From Trileptium ribeirensis (taxonomy: Eukaryota > Nematoda > Enoplea > Enoplida > Thoracostomopsidae): a stretch of DNA of 41,391 bases. A program made the position numbers and the translations under genes. The stretch's first letter is position 1; every line of letters starts with the position of its first letter. The notes beneath the pieces are model-generated. The model did no database searches. It saw nothing but the letters and a program-made list of their open reading frames with translations, and was not told the origin of the DNA. Below are positions 10,401 to 21,751 of the stretch, one piece after another. The DNA is taken from NCBI GenBank assembly GCA_030248225.1, contig JASANE010027871.1, positions 1 through 41,391 of the forward strand. The letters run 5' to 3'.

Positions 10401-12660
10401 AGCATCTTTCACGTTCAGTTTGCGTTTCGTTTATTTAGCGCATTTGTAAATTTAAGCGCCCTTGAAATTCCTCCAGCCCTACTTCCTCGCCTATGTAGTT
10501 GGTTTGGCGCGGGTCTGGTAAACTTATTGCTACATTAGCTAGCCTAACGTCTGACATGTGTTTTGTCTGTACAATCAACGGGTATATTTGAGATTTTTAT
10601 TTATTTGCTTGAAAAAGCATTCTGAGTGAAGAAGCGTAATAAAACTATCGCAGCGCTTTACACCCCGCTGTTTGCTCGGTTGTCCATCTGAGCTAGCCAT
10701 TGTGTAAAGATGAGCTAGCTCCCTTAGTCATTTCTAAAGCGAAAGCGTAAAATATAAAACCTGATAACTACTATACATCGTTTTTTTGTTTAATTAAGAG
10801 TGCTATCGATTTTAGCATATTTTTAATGTTTTCTGTGTTGTAATAAAATGTTCATCATTCGTCGTTTGGCATGCTGTCCACGGCCGACCGAGCAAGAAAT
10901 TACAATATTAATAATGTTTTTCATGAAGCAGATGTTTTTCTTGCACAATATTGCTATTTGCTTGCAAAAAAGGGGGGAAATTTAGATCGCTTTTAATGCG
11001 TTTTTCGATAATTAAGTCGAGTATCATCGATAGGTTGGGTTGTTTTTATCTGGGCATGTTTTTGGAGCCACGGCAGCAGCAGCTTCGATGTAGCTACAGT
11101 TATCCAATGATTTTACATATAGCCAGAGTGAGAGACAGGTGCAATAGCGTTCGTCCGCTTTGCAGCTCATATAAATTATTATTTTCCTTTACACCACTGG
11201 TGATGCTATTTATAAATAAATATTGAGTAAATTATTATAATATAAAATTGTTTTTAGGTTTTGTGCAAAAATAGCCCTCGTGGAATTTCGTTCCACCGGC
11301 AGGTATTATTTTGGTTGAAGGTTTTATTTATATTTCGAAGCGGTTAGCTTTGAGATGGAGGCGGTAGCTCGTTTGCGTTCTGTCATCTATGAATTGATGG
11401 TACTAACAGATTGAAGGGGTAGAAATTTAAGAGGAGGCACCCGAAACACAACCTGCTACCGCCCCCCCCCCCCGAATCTCACGCTTTAGGCTTTTCTTTT
11501 TCTAACGTAATAATATGATGCCTCTCAGGGTTGCTTTTGACAGAAATATATAACAAAATTTAAGTAAAAGACTGAAGGATTGGAGCTTTCACAATAAGAA
11601 CGCACAGTAAGAAGAGATAGGGACAGTGAATTCTGAGTTTTAAGCTCCCAACCGGCAGTCCAAAATTAATTGAGTTATTTAGTTTGTGTGACTTCTGTAT
11701 TTACAGCATAATACAATACAACATAAGGACCCAAAATTGATCGTCTTATTGGATAGACGGTTTATAGTGGAGGGTTGACCAGAGAGGGTGAACAAATTTC
11801 CGTATGTCTTCCGCATTTTTCTTTATAATTTTCTTCATTTCTCTCAATTTTGCCTCGAAATTTTTGGAATTTCATCTTTGCCGCGCTGGAGGTCAGTGGC
11901 GCGGCTGGTCGTTGCAGGACTTCAGGGTGTAACTAAAGCTTAGAGGGTCATCCTCATAAGATGTTAATACTCTACTCTTATGGACACCTACGCACATATT
12001 TTTGTGACCGTGTCACTCTTGTATATGTAAACTATATATCATATGTACTTCACTGTAAATTTGTATGTGAATTCAGGTGTCATGAAAATGTCACGACTAC
12101 ATCTAGCATGATGTTGCTAATAAGACTACTGAACAGGTGCACCACATATCTTAATGCTATTTTGCAGTACTTTCTAAGATTTTATCGGCTTGCCTGTGTC
12201 TAGACTTTCCGGTAAAAATTTCTTTGAGAAACGCGCTTCGTACTGCTTCGGGGAAACTTCCTTTATGATCAAACAATTTAAATATTTTTTGTAGTGACCA
12301 TCTCCAGCTAGAAATTTTTTTGTATTTTCTGCCTGCAATTCCTTAAGCAGTGATAATGCCCGACTAATTGACTTTAAGGGCTGTGAACTTCCAGTTACTA
12401 CTTTCCAAGTGTAAAATTGTGACCTATTATACGGACATTAAATTTTCGTTATACTTCTATCACACAGAGTAAATGATACAAATACTCCATAAAAATTCTT
12501 GGGTCAGCCGACACAATCATATGGTTAAAGGCCCGTACACATCCGACTATGGGTATCATACTCGCTTTTGAATTTTCGTTATGAACTAACGTTATACACC
12601 TGTATTGCTTCCGTTGTGTATGTACAAATATTATAGCAATATTGCGTGTCTTGCTTATAA
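7408..12660. other. Interior intergenic DNA, no gene seen
   Basis: This is AT-rich sequence with only short, chance-like frames (up to about 120 codons downstream of the minisatellite, none with a recognisable motif). It includes a run of 12 C at 11462-11473. A GGCCCGTACACATCC motif at about 12530 resembles MITE termini in general style but has no partner that I found. Confidence 0.6.
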
Positions 12661-12679
12661 ATTATTGTACTGACCAGAT

Positions 12680-12981
12680 ATGTCTTCATTAGCCGGTGTG
12701 TTCCAGAATAAAGCCATGGTGATGATATATAAAATACTACATAATTTAATCGATGTCTGTCGTTATGAATTCTTTAAATTATGTGATCATATTCGGTCAA
12801 GATCTCATTCTTGCAAGTTCTATATAGAACTCAGTCGATTCAACGTTCGAAACTACTGTTTTGTAAATAGTGTTAAAAGTCCTTGAACAGACAAGCTGAA
12901 TAAGTCGTAACAGTGCCGATATTAGCAATGTTTAAATCGCGATTGAGCGAATATGATCTGTCTAGCGATTACTTTTGGTGA
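12680..12981 (+). pseudogene. LINE reverse-transcriptase C-terminal remnant
   Basis: The frame 12680-12886 reads MIYKILHNLIDVCRYEFF, then SRSHSCKFYIELSRFNVRN and YCFVNSVKS. This matches the tail of CR1/L2/Jockey-type LINE ORF2 proteins, which usually show a YKILxGLVD, FF, RGH/K and RxxFFxxRVxxxWNxLP order. The WNSLP block is lost. In another frame, 12928-12981 reads FKSRLSEYDL and ends at TGA, like the very end of such proteins, so there is at least one frameshift. It is an old, 5'-truncated copy, with about 100 codons left of roughly a thousand. Confidence 0.65.
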
Positions 12982-13000
12982 AGTATTTGGAAGCCTAAAT

Positions 13001-13024
13001 GGCTTGGCTTTACCAAACCAAGCC
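13001..13024 (+). other. 3' UTR hairpin of the LINE remnant
   Basis: GGCTTGG (13001-13007) pairs with CCAAGCC (13018-13024) around a 10-base loop, and a T-run follows. An upstream AAGCC (12991-12995) could pair with GGCTT instead, giving an alternative fold. CR1/L2-like LINEs often carry a 3'-terminal stem-loop recognised by their reverse transcriptase. The position 20 bases after the LINE stop fits that. Confidence 0.5.
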
Positions 13025-13792
13025 TTTTTGTTTTTGAAGTATTGTCATTAAATATATGTTGATTGCTAATTATGACTGGTTTTGTCAACTAAACTAATAA
13101 AAAAAGGAGTAAACCAATCTATAATCGGGAATAAGGGTCACTCTCTCGGAGTATCAAGTATTTAAAAATTAGGAACAATCATACTATTTCTGCTACAAAC
13201 ACTCATTGGTTATTGGAGACCCTGGGCGTACTAGATGTTAAATAACAAATGAGATAGAGCACGGGGTATCTCACCTTTAATATTGTGGTCTATTTGATAA
13301 TCACATTTTTCTGAAATAAGCACAGGATAGACTGAATCCCGAGACAGCTTTGTAATAAGCGTCAAAATCTGTAATCAGTTACCTCAGTAGCGAAAACACG
13401 ACATTGCTTATTGTTGTTATAGCATGTATGTAGCGTCGGTGGACGTAATTGTCAATAAAACCCTTTAAATAAGTAAATCCTTGATGTTCTCAAGAAAGAC
13501 CTCTTACGTCAAATATAGCTTTGGCATCCGGATGTTTTTGAGTGATACCAAAATCTGGTCAATGCAACTGATACGTCTCATTACTTTTCATTGCTGTAAC
13601 ATGTTTTTAATAGTCAAAAAACACTTTTTATAAGCTTCACTATCGAAACTCCAATGTCTATATATATGAAATGAATGAAATTTCATAAAATATATGGGTG
13701 TTATGAACACTGTCACGAAACAAATTGTAGATATAATCTTTAGCGTCAAATGCGATTGTTTGTATGATTTAAGTTGCAAACTATTTTTACAG

Positions 13793-13907
13793 CGTTCCGT
13801 AGCGCAGAAGAAGCAGGTAACTTAGCAGCGCTATTTCCAAAAGCAAATCTGCCAAAGTTGGGGACAGATTATTTCAAGAATCAAAAAACAAACCACCTCC
13901 ACATCAG
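13793..13907 (+). CDS. Possible isolated exon, function unknown
   Basis: A 115-bp open stretch lies between a pyrimidine-rich acceptor (CTATTTTTACAG, AG at 13791-13792) and a GTATTG donor at 13908. It reads RSAEEAGNLAALFPKA then NLPKLGTDYFKN, charged and protein-like compared with nearby frames. No family was recognised and no partner exon was found, so it may be chance. Confidence 0.2.
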
Positions 13908-16900
13908 GTATTGTAAGAGTTGTGGTTATAACTTCAGTTCAATGATTTTTAAATAGATGTTATCCAACAGGATACGAAATTTTATCCCCATAAGTATTTG
14001 CTCATTGATGACTAGAAATAGTTTTGAAAAATCTAACACAACAAAACTCTATCGTACAGTAGTAATTGGAAAATTAATAAAACAATTTAGAACGCAGAGA
14101 GAAGATTCGTCTGGCAGAGAAAATTTATAAATTGTCACGCTAAAACGTAGTATTTTCAAGACCGATTAGAATTAATACTTTTTTTGAGATGTTATTCGCT
14201 TACGATCGGAATTATTGTTGTTCAAATAGCCTCTGGAGAAAATGATTGTTGCGGCTTAGCTTTAACTCTATTTGAGTTTAGCATAGTTGGAATAAATTCG
14301 GCTTCCAAACAGATTTCGGGTTATTTCAATAGTTACTCTCATAGCCTGTCAGCATGTCAACCTAGAGCATATACCACAACGTTCAACAATGTGTAAACTA
14401 TTCGTTTATTTAATCGGCCAAACAATTATCAATCAATACTTTTTAAAATATGTCAGTCTATGCCATACTGGGACAGCCTATAAGAAAAGGAAAAACATTG
14501 TATGGGCAAAAACGCAACTTAGCATTTAGTTTAAGGCTCACTTTAGGATAAGGCTTAGCATATCCAAAACGTAGTTCACTTAAGTCTGTCGAGGCTACTT
14601 CCCATTCGCCATAATTGTCACTAGCACATCGAACGCTTAGCACCATCAGCAGGACTGAGGTCCGAACCTCGGGAAAGGGGTGATAGCCGAGTCATAGGCT
14701 AGGTCTGGGTCATGAGCCGGGGTGGTAGTCTTAAGGGTGGTGGTTCTGCGCCTTTGGCGCAGCCTATGTATTTGACGCCTGGGTCGCCGTTGTGTGGGTT
14801 GAATCGTCTGTCCAAGTGGGTAGCTGGGGCTTCAGGATGGGTTTGAGCCTCAGGGATTACGCCGCTACCCCTATGGGCACGTATGACCATTAGTTAATTT
14901 TTATAAAGAAGCAACATATATATACTATATCAGTCAAGATTTCCGTAGGCGTTGTGCTGTAAAGCAAATTATTGACCAACTGGTTCTTCATGTTCAATCG
15001 CCAATAACATTCAATAGCATTTGCCTATATTCATTTAAATTAAATTCTTTCGGTTTTCAATTTTACCCGAAGTACAACATCCAAATTGATTTAGTCTACT
15101 GTAGAAATTTATCCTAAATTTAATATTATCAAAAGACTTCATTATCAAATATATTGAAATATCCCGGTACGATAATAAGCAAAAATTTGTAAAACCTTGT
15201 AAGATAATTATTACATTCATCTGCCTCGATCTTTGACAGTGTTTCACAAGTTAAGTTACAGCTTTGTTTTACCATTGGTAGGCATCAAAGACAAATAAAT
15301 GCGATGAGTAACATATGTGTCCGGTAAAGCAGAATGTAGACACGCTCATGGGTCTCACTTGACTGTTCTTGGTTTGCACATGGCACCGTTATCGTAAAGG
15401 GTTAGGCCTAAACCTGGCATTCTTTAGGCCCGAATATAAGCAAGTAAATTGCCGAAATCTGAATCAAAGTTAATAGATAGATCATTCGGTTGAGAATGGG
15501 TTAGATTTACGACGGCATATTTAACGTCACTATCAGCAGTTACCTGTGCCTGTTCGGTAGTCGTAATTCGCTTGATATGAAATACAAACACTGTCTCCAA
15601 TTTCGGTATTGACAAATACAGGTCTTTTTCTTTCTGTGGCATTTCCACCAACTCCATTAAATACCCAAGCTTAATACCCAAGCTTAATACCCAAGCTTAC
15701 TTTCAGACGGTCATGAATTTAAATCAATGTTGTTGGTTTGAGCAGAAACTTAAATAGAAACTAAATTTTAAAATTATACATAAATTGGCGCCAAAATGAC
15801 TGGAAAACCTTAAATGTTGTATCGAAAAATTTATTTTTTGAGGCTAAATCTTTGTTTAGACCTGCGTTCTCCTAAAACTATGCTTGAGCAAATCAATTAA
15901 AATACATTATATCAAAGACGGGTGAAGGCCCCTAATAGGATGGATCCCGGTTTTAACGCTGGGCCGTCTAGGTGATTTTAAGAATTCTAACAATTGCAGA
16001 CTATTCAGTAAATCATAAAAAGTGGTCTGTGTCTATAAATCATTGAGATATAAGGTTTTATATTACAAACAGGGAATAATTCTTTCATCATTATAATTAT
16101 TATTGTACCTAGACGACCAGCGAATTGTATACGAATTGTGGGCGCTGTTAGATAGAATATTTGTCGAGCTTCCTCTTAATTTTGACACATGTGCACTGGG
16201 GCTGTGGTTGTTTTGTCAATAGTTACCAGTTGATCCACGCATAACAATAAATTTTATTAATACTCCCTATTTCAATTACCTAGTCTATGCGGCTAGTTTC
16301 TGTTTTCGATGGCAACGCATGAATTGGAAACATTGCTTTGATATACTTTTGCGACTATAGACATTATTCTCTTAAAGTCGCTGAAATCGTACTATTTTTA
16401 GATGCGTTGTTAGTGCTGTGGCACTTGTATTAAATTTAGTTGTCAGCTGTCGTTTAGATAGCACCTTGTAACTCACATAGAATTTATTAGCTGTGGCATC
16501 GTTGCATAATTGTCTAGAGTGACAAACCTGCATTGTAACAGTATCAAGTTCTGGTCCGAACGTGACTGCTACTCAACTCGTGTTTTTATTACGTTACGAA
16601 CAAAGCCAGGCAAGCGTCAACGGCTTGCCAACGTTACTGCTACACTTTTTCTGAATCTATTGCCTTATTGGTTCAAGGTGGAACTGACGCGGTTTCTTGG
16701 TGAACTCGTTAATCAGTTATATTGCTGCGATTACCGCTATTACTTAAAAGCGTTCGTTTATTTGAGAGCTTTGTTTTTGCCGCCTGGGCCGGCAGCTGAT
16801 GATTTCGTTGGATCTTGCTCATGGTGCATGTAAGTGTTAAAAAAATTGGAGTTCTGTTAAACTAATGGTCACACCTTAAACGACCGTTAACCCGCTTAAC

Positions 16901-18660
16901 CTTGAACTTAATTTTTGATATTACTGCGACACAAATCCTGAGTATTTTCAAATAATTTAATGTGATTTCACATGCATTTCAAATAAAACCAATCATGGCA
17001 TTACACTTTCCACCTATCTTGAGCATACCGATTATGTGTTCCCAACAGACCTATTTATATTTTTTACTATCACTAATCTAATGAATAATCAACAAATTAC
17101 AAAAAAATTTAGGTTCAGGTTTTACGGAAATTTCTTATATTTTTTTTGCTTGAATAAAACATTCAGTCTGAGTTGTGGCTTCTTTGTCAAAGACCTGGGA
17201 AATCGAAAAATTGCTCTGCACTACAGTGTTGCAACATATTTAACTTTAATTTTTCCCAGCTGAGGCCTTAAATTGCTTACCACATATCAATTGGCAAAGT
17301 GTCTTCTTGTGGCTTACAAGCCCCATTTTGTTACTTACATTAATGGGTATATACATGAAAATACGACATCATGTGTAACTAGAAATCCATTGTAAACTCC
17401 AGATTGCGAGTGTCTTAAACCACGTTTATTACAATGCAATACTTAACGGCAACTACACAATTTATTATGTTAAAAAACATTAATGAAAGTTTAATAATCA
17501 ATATAAAATGCTTTAACTAATCTGTTTATTCCTGTTTGTCATGCCAAGCGTCGGTATATTGAGAGCTAAGACAAGGAAATTCCAAATGTTAATTTAGTCT
17601 TGTTGATCTTATGTGACCTTCAGGTGTTCCATGGTTTGTAAGACGCCTAGTAGAAAAACATGATGGGTCTAATACCTTGTCATACCAACATAACAAAAAT
17701 TAGTAAAATACCCTGCAACCATATAAAAACTACCATAACCGAGGTTTGTGCAGATAGTGTTCATCCAATTTTCCAATACGGTGCAGCCGAATTGCGTGTA
17801 TTAAGCGCTCTGCTGTGATTCTGTACGCACAGTCTCTACTCTATTGTGTCGATTTCGCTTTGATGTCAAACTTGTATTTCATTGGGAGCTGTATTATTAA
17901 CTAACCGTGTCCCATGTTGGATTACCTTGTTCGCACAAATGATTTAGTATGCTTAGATTATGGACGTATTGTTAGGGCCATGTTATATGTCAATGCCCTG
18001 TTATCATCCCGCTCTAAATATCAAGTATGGTTTCTATATTTCTGAACATAGCCTAAAATTATGGTTATGTTTTTTTAACAGATTCTTCAGCTGAATTAAG
18101 TTTTAACGAGCCCCCCTTGTTTTTTCAAGTTGTGGCTTATAGCCCAGGTACACGGTTTGAGGTTTTTATTTCGCTGAGACTTTAACGTGTAAAGAAATCA
18201 TTTGTGTAAAATTCATATTTTTATTGATCTGGTATTTTTAAAATATCGGCAAATTGCGGTTTTATTGGTCTAGTAGATAGATTCTAATTTTATTTTACGA
18301 ATGCCTCTTTTTTCGAAAGAATTTTTTTTACATCGATTCCAACAATCAAACTTGCTGAAGTCCAATCGTAGTAAGAACACTCGTAATTATTTTAACAGCA
18401 GCGATTGTGTTTTAATTAAAATTTCAAAATTTTTTTTCCTCCGCAATAACGTTGGTAATAATTAGAGAATTTAAATGTCAGATTTATAGAATTGTTATTG
18501 CGTGGTATAGACCTAGAGGTTTAAATTTTAAAAGATCTGAGCTTCTTGCAAATTCACAGAATTGCTGTTGTACGAAGATTTGAAATATTATTATATAAAC
18601 TGTAGTTATTTTGGTAAGTTCTCTGAATTTTAAACCTATTGTCTGGGTCTAGCTATCCCA
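13908..18660. other. Interior intergenic DNA, no convincing gene
   Basis: This is AT-rich sequence. A GC-richer block at 14640-14890 contains GAGGTCCGAACCTC, which is arm-like but does not fit a tRNA. A minus-strand frame of 85 codons (15424-15681) and a plus-strand frame of 107 codons (16510-16833, ending near a GTAAGT) are open but show no recognised domain. Confidence 0.5.
15662..15700. repeat. 13-bp tandem repeat, three copies
   Basis: TACCCAAGCTTAA is repeated at 15662, 15675 and 15688. The last copy ends in C instead of A. Confidence 0.95.
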
Positions 18661-18670
18661 GATTTTATGG

Positions 18671-18707
18671 TATATAAGCTGAGTTCTTGTTCGATCAGCG
18701 AGTCAGT
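18671..18707 (+). promoter_or_regulatory. TATA box plus initiator, Pol II type
   Basis: TATATAAG at 18671-18678 is followed by TCAGT at 18703-18707. The candidate start A at 18705 is 34 bases from the first T of the TATA box, and GCGATCGGATACC lies downstream. TATA/TCAGT spacing of about 30 bases is typical of LTR retrotransposon and other metazoan core promoters. No coding region follows directly. Confidence 0.5.
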
Positions 18708-18873
18708 CGCGATCGGATACCTCAGAGTAAGTGTCGTTTATTGTCTAAGTTATTTGTTAGCTTACAAGCCGTACGGCACCTCGTTAATTAACACTGTTCT
18801 AACTAGGCAGTAGTCACATAAAGCTAAGACTTAGCGCTGATTCCGAGTTTAAGAAAAATTTGGGGTTTATTGA

Positions 18874-19067
18874 GAGCAGACGGGCTGCTCCGAAAATTTA
18901 CTATTGAGAGCACAGGGGTGCTCCATATACTAGTGGGTCTTTGAGAGCACACGGGGTGCTCCACATTTTTCTTTGGTTATTGAGAGCAGAGGGCTGCTCC
19001 GGAAAAATTTCTTCTTGAGAGCAGAGGGCTGCTCCTAAAATTTTCTATTGAGAGCACAGGGGTGCTC
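18874..19067 (+). repeat. Six-copy hairpin array with covarying stems
   Basis: Each unit is a 6-bp perfect stem with a 4-5 base loop (ACGGG or AGGG). Stem 5' arms start at 18874, 18908, 18945, 18984, 19019 and 19052, spaced 33-39 bases. Units 1, 4 and 5 have GAGCAG/CTGCTC. Units 2, 3 and 6 have GAGCAC/GTGCTC. The sixth pair switches G-C to C-G on both sides together, and TTGAG precedes each stem. The linkers diverge freely. This points to selection for, or conversion of, the folded form. Confidence 0.9.
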
Positions 19068-19740
19068 CGATAAAATACATTGACTAGGTTGAGCTAAGCT
19101 TAAGTCAAAGCTTAGGCCGGATCGACGGATCCACACTGTGGTTCATAAAGTTTGTTCGAGTATTAATATTAATTTATTAGTCGGATCCCTAGATCCACCT
19201 TGTCAATTTAACAATTCGTTACCTTATTGCCGTACTATTATTTATCTTAGTAATATTAAGTTAGGTGCTTATTATATTTGTGTAGTAAGTGAAGTCCTAG
19301 GTTCTGAGTGCTACTATTACACAAGGTCATTCGTTGGAGGAATAGAAAAATTTTATACCCATTAGGACTAGCTTCGCTACAATATGAATGTTCAAGAAAT
19401 TTCGGATGTTGGCTTTATAACGGAATTTTATTTTTGCGAAGAATGCGATCTAAAATATATTCTCAACTCGATAGGATCCGATCTCCACAATGTGCTGTAA
19501 TGTACAGACGCACCTAAATGCGTGCGATTTTGTTCATTTACATTTTTATATATGTAAAATGTGTGCATATGACTGGACGAAGGATTTCAGACTTTTTAGA
19601 TAGGTTTTGTCCTTTACATATTAATGTTTATAGTCTCAGTAATTTAAATGCTAATCTCAGGCAGTGTTGCCCCTCCCCCGTTGAGATGGAGAAATCTTTG
19701 AGATAGATCTGTGCACCTGTAAGCGTGCATCTAAATAAAC

Positions 19741-20172
19741 GTATTTGGCTGCAGTGGGAGTATATTTGTTGTCTACACACACCTTGACCGCACGTTTTCA
19801 ATTTTAATGTTGGTGATGGAACGACTCCATTTAACACACTCTTCAGTGTAATTACATATATAGCTTTAGTGTATAGCTTTTTTGAGCATTTTTTCAGACC
19901 CGTAGCCAGTGTGATTATGTCGGCGGTGGGGCTGGAGGAATTTCAAAGGGGGGTCAAATTTTGTTATATGAATATAAAAATGAATAATGAATGTGACAGT
20001 TGTTTGTCACATTAGAGGGTTCGAGCTGCAGCAAGGAGAAGCCCTCCTTGCTCCCAATAGTTATGGGTCTACTTCGTTCTATGCTGTTCCTACATTGTTT
20101 TTTCATCTGTTAGCTACGTTAAGTACATGCCGAATGGCGCGAAGTTCTTCAAGATTCATAAACTACATCTGT
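19741..20172. other. Intergenic, no gene seen
   Basis: Only short frames are present. There is a G-run-rich stretch near 19920-19960 and nothing else recognisable. Confidence 0.6.
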
Positions 20173-20350
20173 TGGAGGGGGCACCAATATGAAGTTAGAG
20201 CGGGTACCAATATCAAACTGGAGGGGGCACCAATATCAAACTGAAGGGCACAACATATCATACTGGAGGGGCACCAATACCAAACTGGAGTGGACACCAG
20301 TATCAAACTTGAAGAGGGCACAATATAAAACTGGAGAGTTGCATCAATAT
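20173..20350 (+). repeat. Second block of the 22-bp minisatellite, about 8 copies
   Basis: The unit (ACCAATATCAAACTGGAGGG type) and strand are the same as at 6761-7407. A further one to two units lie at 21164-21197. The block decays at its right end into GCATCAATATCAAAATTT. Confidence 0.9.
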
Positions 20351-20911
20351 CAAAATTTCGAGGCAATTGTACCCCAGTTTTGGCCAATTTTTGGTGAAAT
20401 TTCTAAAATATTTCACAAGCGGTGAGATCGGAGGGGGATGAGGAGCTTCAGAGGGTAAGGGTCCCTCAGGGACATTTTGAGACGTATTGTTACAATATAT
20501 TTGTGAAATCAATTTAGGACGCAAGTTACAGGCACTGGACTGTTACATATGACATGTGTATGTAACTCTGTTACACTTACCTTATTTTTTAATTTTCCTT
20601 ATCGGGACAAACGTTTCTGATGTACTAAGACCACAACCAATAGCAATATCTTTCTTTGCTTTTTAACAGCAATGTTAAAATATTTATTAAAACATCATCG
20701 TGCTGCGTCTGCAAGTTCGTTGAAGCTGCTTGCTATAAAAACATCTGTTACGTTCACCGGTTTGTTACAGTGGAAGCTATTTAACAGTTGAAGCAGGCCC
20801 GCAACTGAGCAAATATTTGGTGAAAAGCATTTATTTAATTACACAGCTACTATTCCCAGACAGCGAAACGATCTAGAAAAACTTTGCCAATGATTTAGAT
20901 GTTTCACTAGT
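20351..20911. other. Intergenic, no gene seen
   Basis: There are no convincing frames. A diverged copy of the arm palindrome motif (TGTTACATATGACATGTG) lies near 20540. Confidence 0.55.
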
Positions 20912-21157
20912 ATGGGATATAACATGAAATACTACGGTCTGCTTAAGAAGATTACGTATAAAGCGTCACCCGTCACTGAATCTTTTCGCGAAGCGGGTGG
21001 TAACTTCATATCGAACAATCGCTATCGTTTGTGTCGCTGGAAAGAGTACATTGAGACTTTTTTAAACGCTACACCTTCAGTCCGACAGATAGTAATGAGT
21101 TGGGCTGGGAGGATGAATACGGAGCTGCCACTATGGCGTTTTACCAAGCCTGCATGA
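20912..21157 (+). pseudogene. LINE ORF2 fragment (linker before reverse transcriptase)
   Basis: The open frame contains SFREAGGNFISNNRYRLCRW, then KEYIETFLNATPS. This resembles the region between endonuclease and reverse transcriptase in many non-LTR retrotransposons, which reads GxLxTxxxxxLxRWxEHFxxLLN. It is cut by minisatellite sequence just after 21157. Only about 80 codons remain. The clade cannot be fixed, though RTE-like is possible. Confidence 0.45.
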
Positions 21158-21204
21158 GGGGACACCAATATCACACTGGAGGGGCATCAATAACACAGCT
21201 CGGT

Positions 21205-21751
21205 TCGATATGTCGTATGTAACAAAATTTTTCGGGTACATGGGCGCATTATTTTGGGAATCAGCAATAACGGCTAGCCGTTACATATTTTTGTCTCTAA
21301 TGGATAGCTGTTAGAAACTTTTGTCTCTTACAGCCAGCTGTAACATACAAAAATCTCTTACAGCCAACCATTAAATATTTTAAATTCTAATGGATAGCTA
21401 TTAGAGACTTTTGTATCATATAGCTGGCTGTAAGAGACAAAAGTTTCTAACAGCTAGCCATTAGAGACAATAATCTGTTATGGCTAGCTGCAAGAGATTT
21501 TAGTCTCTAACAGCTAGCTGCTAGAGATTTCTGTATTTATTGGCTTTCTATATAAGACTAAAATCTCTTACAGCTGTCTGTTAGAGACTTAAATATCTAA
21601 CAAGGAGTCATTAGAGACAAATATCTCTAGTAACCGTTTGCAAGAAACTAAAATATTAAATCACCGTCCATTAGAGATTTTAGTTTCTTGTAGACGGCTA
21701 ATAGAGACAAAAGTGCCCACTTTTTGCACTCATTATTCTGTGAAACCTGCA
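21205..21751 (-). repeat. Right inverted arm
   Basis: Read on the minus strand from 21751, it follows the left arm in order: terminus, GTGGGCAC block, the AGAGAC/GTCTCT palindromic array, then ATGCGCCCAT, AAAAATTTTGTTACA and a partial palindrome. It is shorter than the left arm because the 6430-6570 spacer and part of the array are missing. It also has a 3-base insertion after the first 17 bases. Confidence 0.85.

Larger units (their letters stand above)
18671..19740 (+). other. Candidate non-coding transcription unit or LTR remnant
   Basis: The segment runs from the TATA/initiator site through the hairpin array to AATAAA at 19734-19739. TTGGTGATGGAACG at about 19810 could be a primer-site-like motif following an LTR. 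No matching second LTR is in the window, and a clear TG...CA boundary was not found. It may be a solo LTR with an unusually long transcribed part, or an unrelated non-coding transcript. Confidence 0.3.
5910..21751. mobile_element. 15.8-kb element with long inverted arms
   Basis: The left end (5910 onward) and the right end (leftward from 21751) share 17 identical terminal bases, TGCAGGTTTCACAGAAT. They stay collinear for over 500 bases at roughly nine identities in ten by eye, in inverted orientation. The termini are TGCAGG...CCTGCA with TTA on both sides. The interior has no transposase-like frame. It holds minisatellite, LINE remnants, a promoter-like site and a hairpin array. It could be one large decayed or non-autonomous DNA transposon, or the joined halves of two insertions of the same family. 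The left flank is a + strand gag/protease and the right flank is an unrelated minus-strand gag, so the insertion site was not a single intact retroelement. Confidence 0.6.

Noticed and set aside
14640..14890. Possible tRNA or SINE from GAGGTCCGAACCTC and TAGCCGAGTCATAGG
   Set aside because: The motifs are in the wrong order for A and B boxes and no cloverleaf could be drawn.
15424..15681. 85-codon minus-strand frame with plausible composition
   Set aside because: No homologue was recognised, and its N-terminus overlaps the 13-bp tandem repeat.
16510..16833. 107-codon frame ending near GTAAGT
   Set aside because: There is no recognised domain or clear acceptor, and the length is possible by chance in 41 kb.
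18874..19067. CRISPR-like array (short repeats, similar spacing)
   Set aside because: The repeats are hairpins with variable stems in eukaryotic DNA, spacers are short and AT-rich, and there are no cas genes.
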